DNA of 56,539 nucleotides from an uncultured Marinomonas sp. Lineage in GTDB: Bacteria; Pseudomonadota; Gammaproteobacteria; Pseudomonadales; Marinomonadaceae. Both the position numbers and the translations under genes were made by a program. The first letter of the stretch is position 1. The number at the start of each line of letters is the position of its first letter. Where the stretch lies: the NCBI GenBank assembly GCA_938009755.1, contig CALLIL010000027.1, forward strand, positions 1 to 56,539, given 5' to 3'. The notes beneath the pieces were generated by a model. That model ran no database searches and was not told the origin of the DNA. It saw nothing but the letters and a program-made list of their open reading frames with translations. Of this stretch, positions 47,011 through 55,350 are shown piece after piece.

Positions 47011-48195
47011 TTATTGCTTAAAAAGTGTAAATCCAGCCTCTAAGTCACGGATTAATGAATCAGTGTCTTCAAGACCAATATTAAAGCGAACAATCGGGCC
47101 CACTGGTTGCCATGTTGTTGCTGTTCGAAAGGAAGACGGATCAACGGGTAATGCTAAGCTTTCATACCCTCCCCAGCTCAAACCAATTCCAAATAAGGTT
47201 AAGTGGTTGATCATGGAGCGTACTTTTTCTTCTGTACCAGATTGGAAAACCACGCTAAACAACCCAGCGGCTCCTTTGAAATCTCGTTTCCAAAACTCAT
47301 GACCTTTACAATCTGAATGAGCAGGATGCAGAATACTTTCCACCTCAGGCTGCGCCTTTAACCATTGAATGCATTTCATTGCGCTTTCTTCATGCTGACG
47401 CAAACGAACAGACAATGTCCTAAGCCCTCGCAAAGCAAGAAACACATCATTGGCCCCCGCCCTATCCCCGAAGGACAAACTCATTTTCCGTGCTTTCGCA
47501 TAATTCTGCTCTGATGCCGCAACAATAAAGCCCAGCATGGCATCAGAGTGACCACTAATGTATTTGGAACCGGAATGAACAACGATATCCATCCCTAAAG
47601 TTAAAGGCTGACAAAAGAGAGGGGTTGACCATGTGCCATCAAGAATACTGGTAATGCCTGCCGCTTTTGCTGCGGCAGCGATGGCAGGAATATCCGGCAC
47701 TTCAAAGGTTGCCGAACCTGGCGCTTCAAAGAAAACAGCCTGTGTGTTGGCTTGAATTTGAGAGGATAAATCCGCTCCTATCATAGGATCGAAATAGGTA
47801 ACACTGACACCATATTCTTTTAATACGTTGTCGCAGAATGCACGAGTCGGCCCATAAACTGTGTCTGCAACCAGAACATGTGTTCCTGCTTTAGCAAAGG
47901 CCATCAGTGAAATGACGCAAGCGGTTAAACCTGAGGATACAGCAACACAGCCAGCGCCTTGCTCCAGTTCAGTCATCATGTTCTCTAATTCAAATGTCGC
48001 TGGGTTACCATAACGACCATAATACAATGTCCCTTTTTCATACCGTGAATCACGTGCTTGCTCAAATTCCTCTACTGTATTGAACAGCATGGTTGATGCT
48101 TGATACATAGGCAGATTTACCGAACGGCCATTACTTTGGTTGTCTCGCCCCAAATGAATTAACGCATTCGTTAAAGCTTCATCAGCATGTTTCAC
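47011..48195 (-). CDS. Cystathionine beta-lyase family C-S lyase
   Basis: 394 aa, Cys/Met-metabolism PLP family, closest by eye to E. coli MetC (shared GRxGxxxxF...LEQGAGCVAV, DPLIGAD-like DPMIGAD, GLRTLxVRLRQHEES, KGHEFWKRDF and SWGGYESL). PLP lysine is Lys211 (SGSKYISGHSDAM) and the pyridine-binding Asp is Asp186. The usual DNTW is DGTW here. It should cleave cystathionine or another S-substituted cysteine to pyruvate, ammonia and a thiol. The start is GTG at 48195 with GAGGAG upstream. The transporter context suggests a catabolic rather than methionine-biosynthetic role. Confidence 0.9.
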   Translation of the reverse strand: MKHADEALTNALIHLGRDNQSNGRSVNLPMYQASTMLFNTVEEFEQARDSRYEKGTLYYGRYGNPATFELENMMTELEQGAGCVAVSSGLTACVISLMAFAKAGTHVLVADTVYGPTRAFCDNVLKEYGVSVTYFDPMIGADLSSQIQANTQAVFFEAPGSATFEVPDIPAIAAAAKAAGITSILDGTWSTPLFCQPLTLGMDIVVHSGSKYISGHSDAMLGFIVAASEQNYAKARKMSLSFGDRAGANDVFLALRGLRTLSVRLRQHEESAMKCIQWLKAQPEVESILHPAHSDCKGHEFWKRDFKGAAGLFSVVFQSGTEEKVRSMINHLTLFGIGLSWGGYESLALPVDPSSFRTATTWQPVGPIVRFNIGLEDTDSLIRDLEAGFTLFKQ

Positions 48196-48549
48196 TTCGT
48201 TTCTCCTCGTATAAGATCGTCACACTTTAGATCATGAAAATCGTTTGTGTCAACATTCGGAACAGTAGTTTTATTATAGGAACCAAATAAGTGCAAAAAT
48301 CAATCCTTTGCACCATAAAGGTTTCCTTATGAGGTCGAACCTTTAATTCAACATACGATCACTTTATACTGCTGCCTATAAAAATACTTATTCGCTGAAA
48401 TACTCAATTAATAAAAAGCGTACGGTATAAATCAAATGTAAAATATGAGTGAATATATACTCACAATATTTTCTACAGTGTTTTATATTTATTAACATTT
48501 TCAATATGTTAAAAATGTAAAAGACTTACAAAATTAAGGTTTCGGATTC
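48196..48549. promoter_or_regulatory. Divergent regulatory region, metC-like / iclR
   Basis: 354 bp without a gene. It holds several operator-like repeats: a perfect 23-bp inverted repeat GTGCAAA-N9-TTTGCAC (48291-48313), AAAGGTT-N14-AACCTTT (48317-48323 with 48338-48344) with AGGT-CGA-ACCT nested at 48332-48342, and GGAACA/GGAACC words near 48260-48285. A TATAAT-like -10 for the metC-like gene is seen on the minus strand near 48273-48280. The last 130 bp before iclR are very AT-rich. Confidence 0.55.
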
Positions 48550-49302
48550 ATGACTGGAAGAGTAGATTCAACACTCTCAAAAGGGCTTTCGATTATTGAA
48601 GCCCTTGCAACGGAAACAAAAGGAATAGGTGTCTCTGAATTAGCACGCAATTTAGAACTGACAAAATCCAATACATTCAGACTCTTACAGACGTTAATTG
48701 CGCATGGTTACGTTCGCCAAGACCAAAATAAACATTATTTTGCGACGATGAAATCGTGGAAAATTGGCCAGATGATTATGGAAAAATTAGATCTTCCACG
48801 ATTATCTATCAGCCAAATGCAATACCTGTCTAGTATCACTGGCGAAGCAGTTTATTTGTCCGTTTTAGACGGTTTATCGACTCTGTATATTGAAAAAGTA
48901 GAAAGCACAAAAGCAATTCGAACCTACACGCCAAAAGGCGGTAACGCGCCTATTCACTGTGTTGCAACTGGTAAAGCACTATTAGCTTTTAATTATGAAA
49001 CACTTCGTGAAAAGCTAATTGGCAACCTCGGATCTTATACTGATAAGACCATTACAACGATTGAAGCGCTCGATATTGAAGTGGAAAAAATCAGACAAAC
49101 AGGCGTCGCAATCGATTTGGGAGAGTATCGCGCAGAAGTCATTAGTATTGCTGCTCCTGTATTCTCTGCAAACAATGAAGTGATTGCTTCCATTGGCATC
49201 TCTGCTCCGGCTATCAACACACCAGATGAAGATATTGAAAAAATCGTACATACCGTCATTCAAGCAGGAAAAAGCTTAAGTAACACATTGAAAGATATAT
49301 AG
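48550..49302 (+). CDS. IclR-family transcriptional regulator
   Basis: 250 aa. N-terminal winged helix-turn-helix (about 20-45, GVSELARNLELTKSNTFRLLQTL) and a C-terminal effector-binding domain (about 75-250) with the family's GEAVYLSVLDG, IHCVATGKALLA and GVAIDLGEY.AEVISIAAPVF blocks. It sits between the two transcription units of the uptake and catabolic cluster and is probably their local regulator, with a pathway compound as effector. It has its own terminator. Confidence 0.93.
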   Translation: MTGRVDSTLSKGLSIIEALATETKGIGVSELARNLELTKSNTFRLLQTLIAHGYVRQDQNKHYFATMKSWKIGQMIMEKLDLPRLSISQMQYLSSITGEAVYLSVLDGLSTLYIEKVESTKAIRTYTPKGGNAPIHCVATGKALLAFNYETLREKLIGNLGSYTDKTITTIEALDIEVEKIRQTGVAIDLGEYRAEVISIAAPVFSANNEVIASIGISAPAINTPDEDIEKIVHTVIQAGKSLSNTLKDI

Positions 49303-49326
49303 TTTTACATTTTCCCTTAGTTATAG

Positions 49327-49354
49327 AAAAGCCACTCAATTAGAGTGGCTTTTT
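49327..49354 (+). terminator. Intrinsic terminator after iclR
   Basis: AAAAGCCACTC pairs with GAGTGGCTTTT (49327-49337 with 49343-49353) around AATTA, followed by T; 24 bp after the iclR stop. Confidence 0.92.
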
Positions 49355-49472
49355 ACTTTCTAGCTCCTTTTTCAATTCTTAAAAATACCTCCTTTCAAAA
49401 AGTGGGCACAGAGTTTGCTAATTATTCCTCTAAATTTGTTCAAGTTATTCAAATATAGAAAACCAATGAATT

Positions 49473-49522
49473 ATTTAGTGGTTAATTATTGACATGAATC
49501 AATGATTAATATACCACTAAAT
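49473..49522. promoter_or_regulatory. 50-bp nested palindrome before the ABC receptor gene
   Basis: ATTTAGTGGT (49473-49482) and ACCACTAAAT (49513-49522) are perfect reverse complements. Just inside them TAATTATTG and CAATGATTA pair at 8 of 9 positions. The structure ends 42 bp before the receptor ATG and is directly followed by TAGAACA (49522-49528), the same half-site word as at 45415-45421. It could be a two-site operator or an RNA hairpin. Confidence 0.6.
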
Positions 49523-49564
49523 AGAACAGAGATTTCACTATACGAAACAAAAGGAGCAATAATT

Positions 49565-50605
49565 ATGATAAAAACGATAAAACCTATTTTAACAACAGCC
49601 ATCACCGCCTGCGCGATTTCAGTCACTTCGATGTCATTTGCACAAAGCCCTACTGTGAAAGCTATTCAAGACCAAGGCACCATGTTATGCAGTGGTCATA
49701 ACGGCAGCTACTTTGGTTTTGTGGAAGTAAACGATAAAAATGAATGGAAAGGCTTAGACATTGATATTTGTCATGCGGTGACCACAGCGATTTTAGGCGA
49801 CCCAAGTAAAGCTAAAATCATTCCTTTGAGCTGGGCACAGCGTTTCCCTGCACTTCAATCAGGTGATGTGGATATCATCATCAAAGCGACCGGCTGGACA
49901 ATGGGACGTGACACTGAGCTAGGCTTACAATTTAGTATGCCTTACTTCTTTGGTGGTACTCAGATGATGGCTAAAGCTGAACTAGGTATTACAGAGGCAA
50001 AAGAATTAGAAGGCGGCACTGTTTGTGTTGAAGCTGGTACAACAAATGAGCGCCTTATCGCGGACAAAATGGCAGATCTAGGCATCGACCACAAAATCGT
50101 TTCATACGAAAAAAATGCCGAAGTCATGGCTGCTTATCAATCCGGTCGTTGTGATGCTTTCGGTGGTTGGGGGCCTAGTTTAGCAGTTCTTAGATCCAAT
50201 CAAATGGGTAACCCTGATGAAAACATCATTCTAAACGATACACTATCAAATGAACCTATTGCAGCCGCAATGCGTCAAGGGGACGAAGCCTTTGTTGACA
50301 CGGTTAACTGGACATTAGCGGCGTTACTGCTTGCTGAAGAACACGGCGTGACTCAAGAAAATGTAGAGGAAATGGCGAAAAACCCAACTAACCCAACGGT
50401 TGCTCGACTATTAGGGACGTCACCTGGTATTGGTGAGCGTCTTGGTCTACGTGAAACATGGGCGAAAGATGTGATTAAAGCGGTGGGTAATTTCTCTGAA
50501 ATTTACGACCGAAATCTAGGTAAAAATTCACCTTATAAGCTTGAAAGAGGCCTGAACAACCTCTGGAGTCATGGCGGTGTTCTTTATGCTCCAATCCTAG
50601 ATTAA
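49565..50605 (+). CDS. General L-amino-acid-type ABC receptor (AapJ-like)
   Basis: 346 aa with a signal peptide (MIKTIKPILTTAITACAIS..., cleavage near SFAQ). The family is the longer AapJ/BztA-type SBP: GTMLCSGHNGSYFGF, FPALQSGDVDIIIKATGWTMGRDTELGL split by family blocks, VCVEAGTTNERL and the C-terminal LNNLWSHGGVLYAP. Such receptors bind amino acids broadly in known systems; the substrate here is probably specialised by context. A GGAG precedes ATG 49565; an earlier in-frame ATG inside the palindromic region is rejected. Confidence 0.92.
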   Translation: MIKTIKPILTTAITACAISVTSMSFAQSPTVKAIQDQGTMLCSGHNGSYFGFVEVNDKNEWKGLDIDICHAVTTAILGDPSKAKIIPLSWAQRFPALQSGDVDIIIKATGWTMGRDTELGLQFSMPYFFGGTQMMAKAELGITEAKELEGGTVCVEAGTTNERLIADKMADLGIDHKIVSYEKNAEVMAAYQSGRCDAFGGWGPSLAVLRSNQMGNPDENIILNDTLSNEPIAAAMRQGDEAFVDTVNWTLAALLLAEEHGVTQENVEEMAKNPTNPTVARLLGTSPGIGERLGLRETWAKDVIKAVGNFSEIYDRNLGKNSPYKLERGLNNLWSHGGVLYAPILD

Positions 50606-50631
50606 TCCTATAGACCAAGAGGCGATACATC

Positions 50632-51756
50632 ATGTCTGCAACAAGAAACAAGAGACCCAATGCTAAAAACAGACTTATTCAAATGCTGTTTTTAGCGGTC
50701 GTCATTTTGGTCATAGCGGGCGCTTTTTCAAGCGCTCGCACTAATCTGGCTGACCTTGGAATTTCAAGTGGCTTTAACTTTTTAGATAGATCAACAGGTT
50801 GGGGTTACTCCTTTTCCTTATTGGAGACAAACGTTAATGACCCTTATAAATGGACTCTATTTTCAGGATTTGTTAATACATTATTTCTAGGAACTTTGAC
50901 GATAATTACGTCTACTATCTTGGGGTTTCTTGTTGGGACAGCAAGAGACTCCCATAATATTACCATTCAAGCCATTGCGACCATCTTCATTCAAACCTTT
51001 AGGAACATCCCACTTATTCTTCAATTGGTTTTTTGGTATTCCGTATTAATACACATGCCCAGTCCGCGACAGGCTTATGATCTATTTGATATTGCTTATT
51101 TATCGAATCGAGGCTTTATGATCCCAAGTATTAATGCTTCACCTATATTCTTCATCGCCATTTTGATCGTTTTAACTGGGTACTGGATGTTAAAAAACCG
51201 AATCCCTCAATTAAAACAGCTTCCGACAAAACGGTTGTATGTCACTCTTTTTGGCATAACAGTTCTGTATCTTCTATTTTTTATTGATGGGCCTTTGTTG
51301 TCTATTCCCGAACTAAAAGGTCTTAGATTTGTAGGAGGAACCACAGTACCTGTCGAACTTGTCACTATGATTATCAGTACCTCACTTTATGGTGCTGCAT
51401 ATATTGGTGAAATCGTCAGAGGCGGCTTAAACGAAGTACCAAAAGGGTTAGTAGAAGCTGGAAACTCCTTAGGGCTGAATGAACGTATGGTCTGGTGGAA
51501 AATTAAAGTCCCTATGGCGCTTCGTACCATCATCCCACCTTTGGGCAATCAATGGGTCTTTATGATGAAAGCCACAACGGTTGGTGTGGCTATTGGTTTT
51601 AGCGACCTCTTTATGTTGATCTCCACATCTATTACGCAATCCGGACAAACGCTTGAATTAATTGCAATTTTAATGAGTGCCTTTTTGCTCATTAACTTTT
51701 CTCTTGCGCAGTTTGTTAATTACTTGAACACACGAATGAGGTTAAAAGGGCATTAA
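50632..51756 (+). CDS. Amino-acid ABC permease (AapQ-like)
   Basis: 374 aa. The long AapQ/BztB form: an N-terminal helix, the SSGFNFLDRSTGWGYSFSLLE stretch split around SGF, the IQTFRNIPLILQLVFW 'RN/GxP' block, an extra pair of helices, and the EAA loop VEAGNSLGLNERMVWWKIKVPMALR with IIPPLGNQWV. It forms a heteromer with the next permease. It is 26 bp after the receptor and 1 bp before the next gene. Confidence 0.92.
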   Translation: MSATRNKRPNAKNRLIQMLFLAVVILVIAGAFSSARTNLADLGISSGFNFLDRSTGWGYSFSLLETNVNDPYKWTLFSGFVNTLFLGTLTIITSTILGFLVGTARDSHNITIQAIATIFIQTFRNIPLILQLVFWYSVLIHMPSPRQAYDLFDIAYLSNRGFMIPSINASPIFFIAILIVLTGYWMLKNRIPQLKQLPTKRLYVTLFGITVLYLLFFIDGPLLSIPELKGLRFVGGTTVPVELVTMIISTSLYGAAYIGEIVRGGLNEVPKGLVEAGNSLGLNERMVWWKIKVPMALRTIIPPLGNQWVFMMKATTVGVAIGFSDLFMLISTSITQSGQTLELIAILMSAFLLINFSLAQFVNYLNTRMRLKGH

Positions 51757-51757
51757 T

Positions 51758-52864
51758 ATGAGTACTTTATCTCAATCGAGCCAAAAAGCATTGTCACTGA
51801 AAGCACCATCACGCTCTAAGATATTCATGCACATCTTACGTACACGGGCTTTTCATTCAAAGGTGGATGGTTTTATCAGTCTTTGCTTTTTTGCCATTTT
51901 ATTAACGGCTATCTATTCTATTTTTAACTGGGCCTTACTCGATGCGGTTTGGCTAGAAGAAAGCGTTGCTCAATGCCAAGCCGCTGCTGGGGCTTGTTGG
52001 TCAGTGATTGATGCTCGTTACAAACTGATTTTATTTGGCTTGTATCCATACGATCTACATTGGCGTCCGACATTAGCTTGTATTGCCATAGTAACAACTA
52101 TTATTCTTTCCTGCCTTCCTACCTTTTGGTCGACAAAACGATTGTCCATTCTTTGGGTAGTCGGCTTTTTTACTTTTTTCTTTTTAATGCGAGGTGGCAT
52201 CTTAGGTTTAACCCATGTGCCAACAGGCCAATGGGGCGGCTTAGCATTAACACTGTTTCTGTTCTCTTCTGTTGTTTTATTAGGGATGCCAATGGGGCTG
52301 GGCTTAGCATTGGCTCGTCGTTCGAAGCTACCTGTTATCAGTTATGGGGTATCAATCTTCATTGATTTGATCCGATCATTACCACTACTCACTACGTTAT
52401 TCGTTGCTGCGGTGGTAATGCCGATCTTACTGCCTGATTGGATGGTAGGAGACAAAATCTGGCGAGTCATTATTGCTTTTGCGCTCTTTTTTGCCTGTTA
52501 TCAAGCGGAGGTATTTCGCGGAGGTTTTCAGGCCATTCACAAAGGCCAATTTGAAGCTGGTGATGCATTAGGTTTGAGTTACTATCAAATCCTTGCCAAC
52601 ATCATTATGCCTCAAGTATTTAGACACTCTCTGCCTGGCACCATTAATATGGTCGTGGTTACCTTTAAAGAAACAGCCATTGTTATCATTATTGGTTTCT
52701 TTGATGTCTTGGCCTCGGCGAACGCTGCATTTGGGAGTGCTTTATGGGCTCCTTACTATATGGAAGTCTATGTATTCGTTGGTCTTATTTATTGGAGCTT
52801 TATTTTTTCATTAAGCCAATATGGCGTCTATTTGAAAAAACGAATGCGCATTGCCTCGCATTAA
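51758..52864 (+). CDS. Amino-acid ABC permease (AapM-like)
   Basis: 368 aa. Opening RAFHSKVDGFISLCFF, then an inserted region containing SVAQCQAAAGACWSVIDARYKLILFG, a recognisable AapM/BztC feature (W-A-V-I-nnR-Y-ILFG). The EAA loop is FEAGDALGLSYYQILANIIMPQVFRHSLPG. It should pair with the preceding permease. No ATPase follows; the ATPase at 45.5 kb is the likely energy subunit. Confidence 0.92.
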   Translation: MSTLSQSSQKALSLKAPSRSKIFMHILRTRAFHSKVDGFISLCFFAILLTAIYSIFNWALLDAVWLEESVAQCQAAAGACWSVIDARYKLILFGLYPYDLHWRPTLACIAIVTTIILSCLPTFWSTKRLSILWVVGFFTFFFLMRGGILGLTHVPTGQWGGLALTLFLFSSVVLLGMPMGLGLALARRSKLPVISYGVSIFIDLIRSLPLLTTLFVAAVVMPILLPDWMVGDKIWRVIIAFALFFACYQAEVFRGGFQAIHKGQFEAGDALGLSYYQILANIIMPQVFRHSLPGTINMVVVTFKETAIVIIIGFFDVLASANAAFGSALWAPYYMEVYVFVGLIYWSFIFSLSQYGVYLKKRMRIASH

Positions 52865-52983
52865 TAAGTAATTTGGCTTTGATCTAATCTGACCATCAAA
52901 GCCAAATCACCTTCTTTATTGATCAATAAACATACGACAAGAACTAAGCATTGTTTGGTTTTTTGAACGGAGCCCGCTTTATA

Positions 52984-55284
52984 ATGAGCAAAAAGAACAC
53001 ACATTCTTATGTCACCTCAAATCACTGGGGTGCCAGTGTAATCAAATTAGACGATAAGAAACTGACGGTTTCCTCACATCCAGACGACCCAAACCCTTCA
53101 CCTATTAATGATAACATCTCTGGCGCTTTACAAGGCCGATCTCGAATCCAAAGGCCTGCCGTTCGAGAAAGTTATTTAAAATATGGGCCATTAGGAGCAA
53201 CGAAAGAAAGAGGTACGGAAAAGTTTATAGAAGTCAGTTGGGAGACCGTTTTTGATCTCATCACAAAAGAGTTAACAAGAGTCCGTACAGATTATGGTAA
53301 TAACGCCTTGTTCGCAGGCTCTTATGGTTGGTCTAGTGCTGGCCGCTTTCATCATGCTCAAAGTCAACTAAAGCGCTTTTTGAACAGTATTGGTGGATTT
53401 GTTCGCTCTGAAGGGAACTACAGCTATAACGCAGCCTTAGTGCTTATGCCTTATATTGTGGGTAATTTTCGTGACCATGTTAAACAAGCCACACGCTGGA
53501 CAACCGTTAAAGATGAAGGCGAACTGGTGGTTATGTTTGGCGGTATCCCGCTGCGTAATGCTCAAGTTTCCGGTGGAGGTATTGCCAAACATTCTTTGAA
53601 AGATGATATGAAAGCCTGTGTGGATGCAGGCGTTCGATTCGTCAACTTCAGCCCCCTAAAAAATGATGCAGCAACCGAATTAAATGCCGAATGGCTGGCC
53701 CCCAAACCCGGATCCGATACCGCAATAATGATGGCCATTGCCCATACGCTGATCGTAGAAGATTTATACAATAAGCCTTTTGTTGAGCGTTACACTGTTG
53801 GTTTTGATAAGAATAAAGCTTACTTATTGGGCAACATTGACGGCATTGTCAAAAATGCCGCTTGGGCTGAAAAACAATCAGGTATTTCTGCCCAAAAAAT
53901 CATAGCGTTATCACGAGAAATGGCATCTAAACGCACTCTTATTTGTACAGCTGTTGGTTTACAGCGGGCAGAGTATGGCGAGCAGCCCTTATGGATGACG
54001 GTACTTTTAGCCTCTATGTTAGGCCAGATTGGTTTGCCAGGCGGTGGTTTCGGTATTGGTTATGGTGCTGACGCCAGTATTGGTGTGGTTGATCGCCCTC
54101 TTCGCTGGCCTTCCTTTCCACAAGGAAAGAACCCGGTGGAAGACTTTATCCCCGTTGCGATGATCTCAGAGATGCTGTTGTCTCCTAACACGCCCTATGA
54201 GTACAACGGACAGACCAGAGTTTTTCCCGATATAAAAATGGTTTGGTGGGCTGGTGGTAACCCATTTCATCATCACCAAGATCTTAACCGACTGCGCAAA
54301 GCCTTCCAAAAACCTCAGACCGTGATTGTTAATGAAATCAGTTGGACAGCAACCGCTCGACACGCGGATATTGTTTTACCTGTCGCCTCTACCATTGAAC
54401 GCACAGATATAGGCGCTGGTACTCAAGATAATGCCGTCATTCCTATGCCACAAATCATACCGCCACCTTTTGAAGCAAGAACAGAGTTTGATATTTATTC
54501 TGAACTTGAAAAGCGACTTAACATAAATACAGATTTTAGCCGTGAAATGACCTCAGACCAATGGCTAGAAGAAATGTGGGCTTCATTACAAAAGGAAGCC
54601 AAACAACATAAAAAGGATCTTCCCGACTTGAGCACGTTTCTTAAAGGAGACGTAATCAGCTTCGATGACCCAGCGCCACAAGGGGTGTTTCTTTCTGACT
54701 TTCGCCAAGACCCTGACCAATATCCATTAACAACGCCAAGCGGAAAAATAGAGCTGGCTTCTGATGTTATTGCTGGTTTCCAATATGAAGATTGTCCGGG
54801 GCAGCCAACTTGGCTTCCTCCCAGAGAATGGCTTGGAGCCGATACCTCACAATTTGGTTTACACATGATTTCAGGGCAACCTGCCACACGTTTACACAGC
54901 CAACTTGATGAAGGTGCTTACTCTAAGAGTATGAAAATACAAAATAGAGAACCTATCCTAATTCACCCAAATGATGCCGCCAAACGAGGTATTAAGGATG
55001 GGGATGTGGTGATTGTGTTCAATGACCGTGGGCAATGTTTAGCAGGAGCAAACGTTACGGAAGACATATGCCAAAATACGGTTTTTTTATGGACTGGTGC
55101 TTGGTATGACCCGAATTTACAAGATAAGAATCATCAGGATAGACATGGTAATCCGAACGTTTTAACACACGATTATCGTACTTCACGTTTATCGCAAGGC
55201 CCAGCAGCACAATCCGCTTTAGTGGAAATAAAAAAATATCAGGGCACACTGCCCGAGGTTCAGGCTTTTATCCCTCCTATTTAA
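52984..55284 (+). CDS. BisC-type molybdopterin sulfoxide/N-oxide reductase
   Basis: 766 aa, DMSO reductase family with bis-MGD. The molybdenum ligand is Ser117 in SYGWSSAGRFHH; MGD-binding segments GSYGW, WWAGGNPFHHHQD and the C-terminal GIKDGDVVIVFNDRGQCLAGA are clear. There is no Tat signal and no N-terminal Fe-S motif, so it is cytoplasmic like BisC (biotin/methionine sulfoxide reductase) rather than TorA or DmsA. ATG 52984 starts MSKKNTHSYVTSNHWG, with GGAG upstream; an extension of 11 codons is less likely. It is 119 bp after the permeases, probably in the same operon. The substrate is likely a sulfoxide or N-oxide. Confidence 0.88.
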   Translation: MSKKNTHSYVTSNHWGASVIKLDDKKLTVSSHPDDPNPSPINDNISGALQGRSRIQRPAVRESYLKYGPLGATKERGTEKFIEVSWETVFDLITKELTRVRTDYGNNALFAGSYGWSSAGRFHHAQSQLKRFLNSIGGFVRSEGNYSYNAALVLMPYIVGNFRDHVKQATRWTTVKDEGELVVMFGGIPLRNAQVSGGGIAKHSLKDDMKACVDAGVRFVNFSPLKNDAATELNAEWLAPKPGSDTAIMMAIAHTLIVEDLYNKPFVERYTVGFDKNKAYLLGNIDGIVKNAAWAEKQSGISAQKIIALSREMASKRTLICTAVGLQRAEYGEQPLWMTVLLASMLGQIGLPGGGFGIGYGADASIGVVDRPLRWPSFPQGKNPVEDFIPVAMISEMLLSPNTPYEYNGQTRVFPDIKMVWWAGGNPFHHHQDLNRLRKAFQKPQTVIVNEISWTATARHADIVLPVASTIERTDIGAGTQDNAVIPMPQIIPPPFEARTEFDIYSELEKRLNINTDFSREMTSDQWLEEMWASLQKEAKQHKKDLPDLSTFLKGDVISFDDPAPQGVFLSDFRQDPDQYPLTTPSGKIELASDVIAGFQYEDCPGQPTWLPPREWLGADTSQFGLHMISGQPATRLHSQLDEGAYSKSMKIQNREPILIHPNDAAKRGIKDGDVVIVFNDRGQCLAGANVTEDICQNTVFLWTGAWYDPNLQDKNHQDRHGNPNVLTHDYRTSRLSQGPAAQSALVEIKKYQGTLPEVQAFIPPI

Positions 55285-55307
55285 AGCAAGTGCTTTATCA
55301 ATAAACC

Positions 55308-55343
55308 ACACTCAGGTTATTTGCCAATAACCTGAGTGTTTTA
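55308..55343. terminator. Bidirectional terminator, bisC-like / MFS gene
   Basis: A perfect 14-bp stem (55308-55321 with 55326-55339) with a 4-nt loop, followed by TTT on the plus strand and flanked by AAA on the other side. It lies between convergent genes. Confidence 0.85.
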
Positions 55344-55350
55344 GTCTGGA

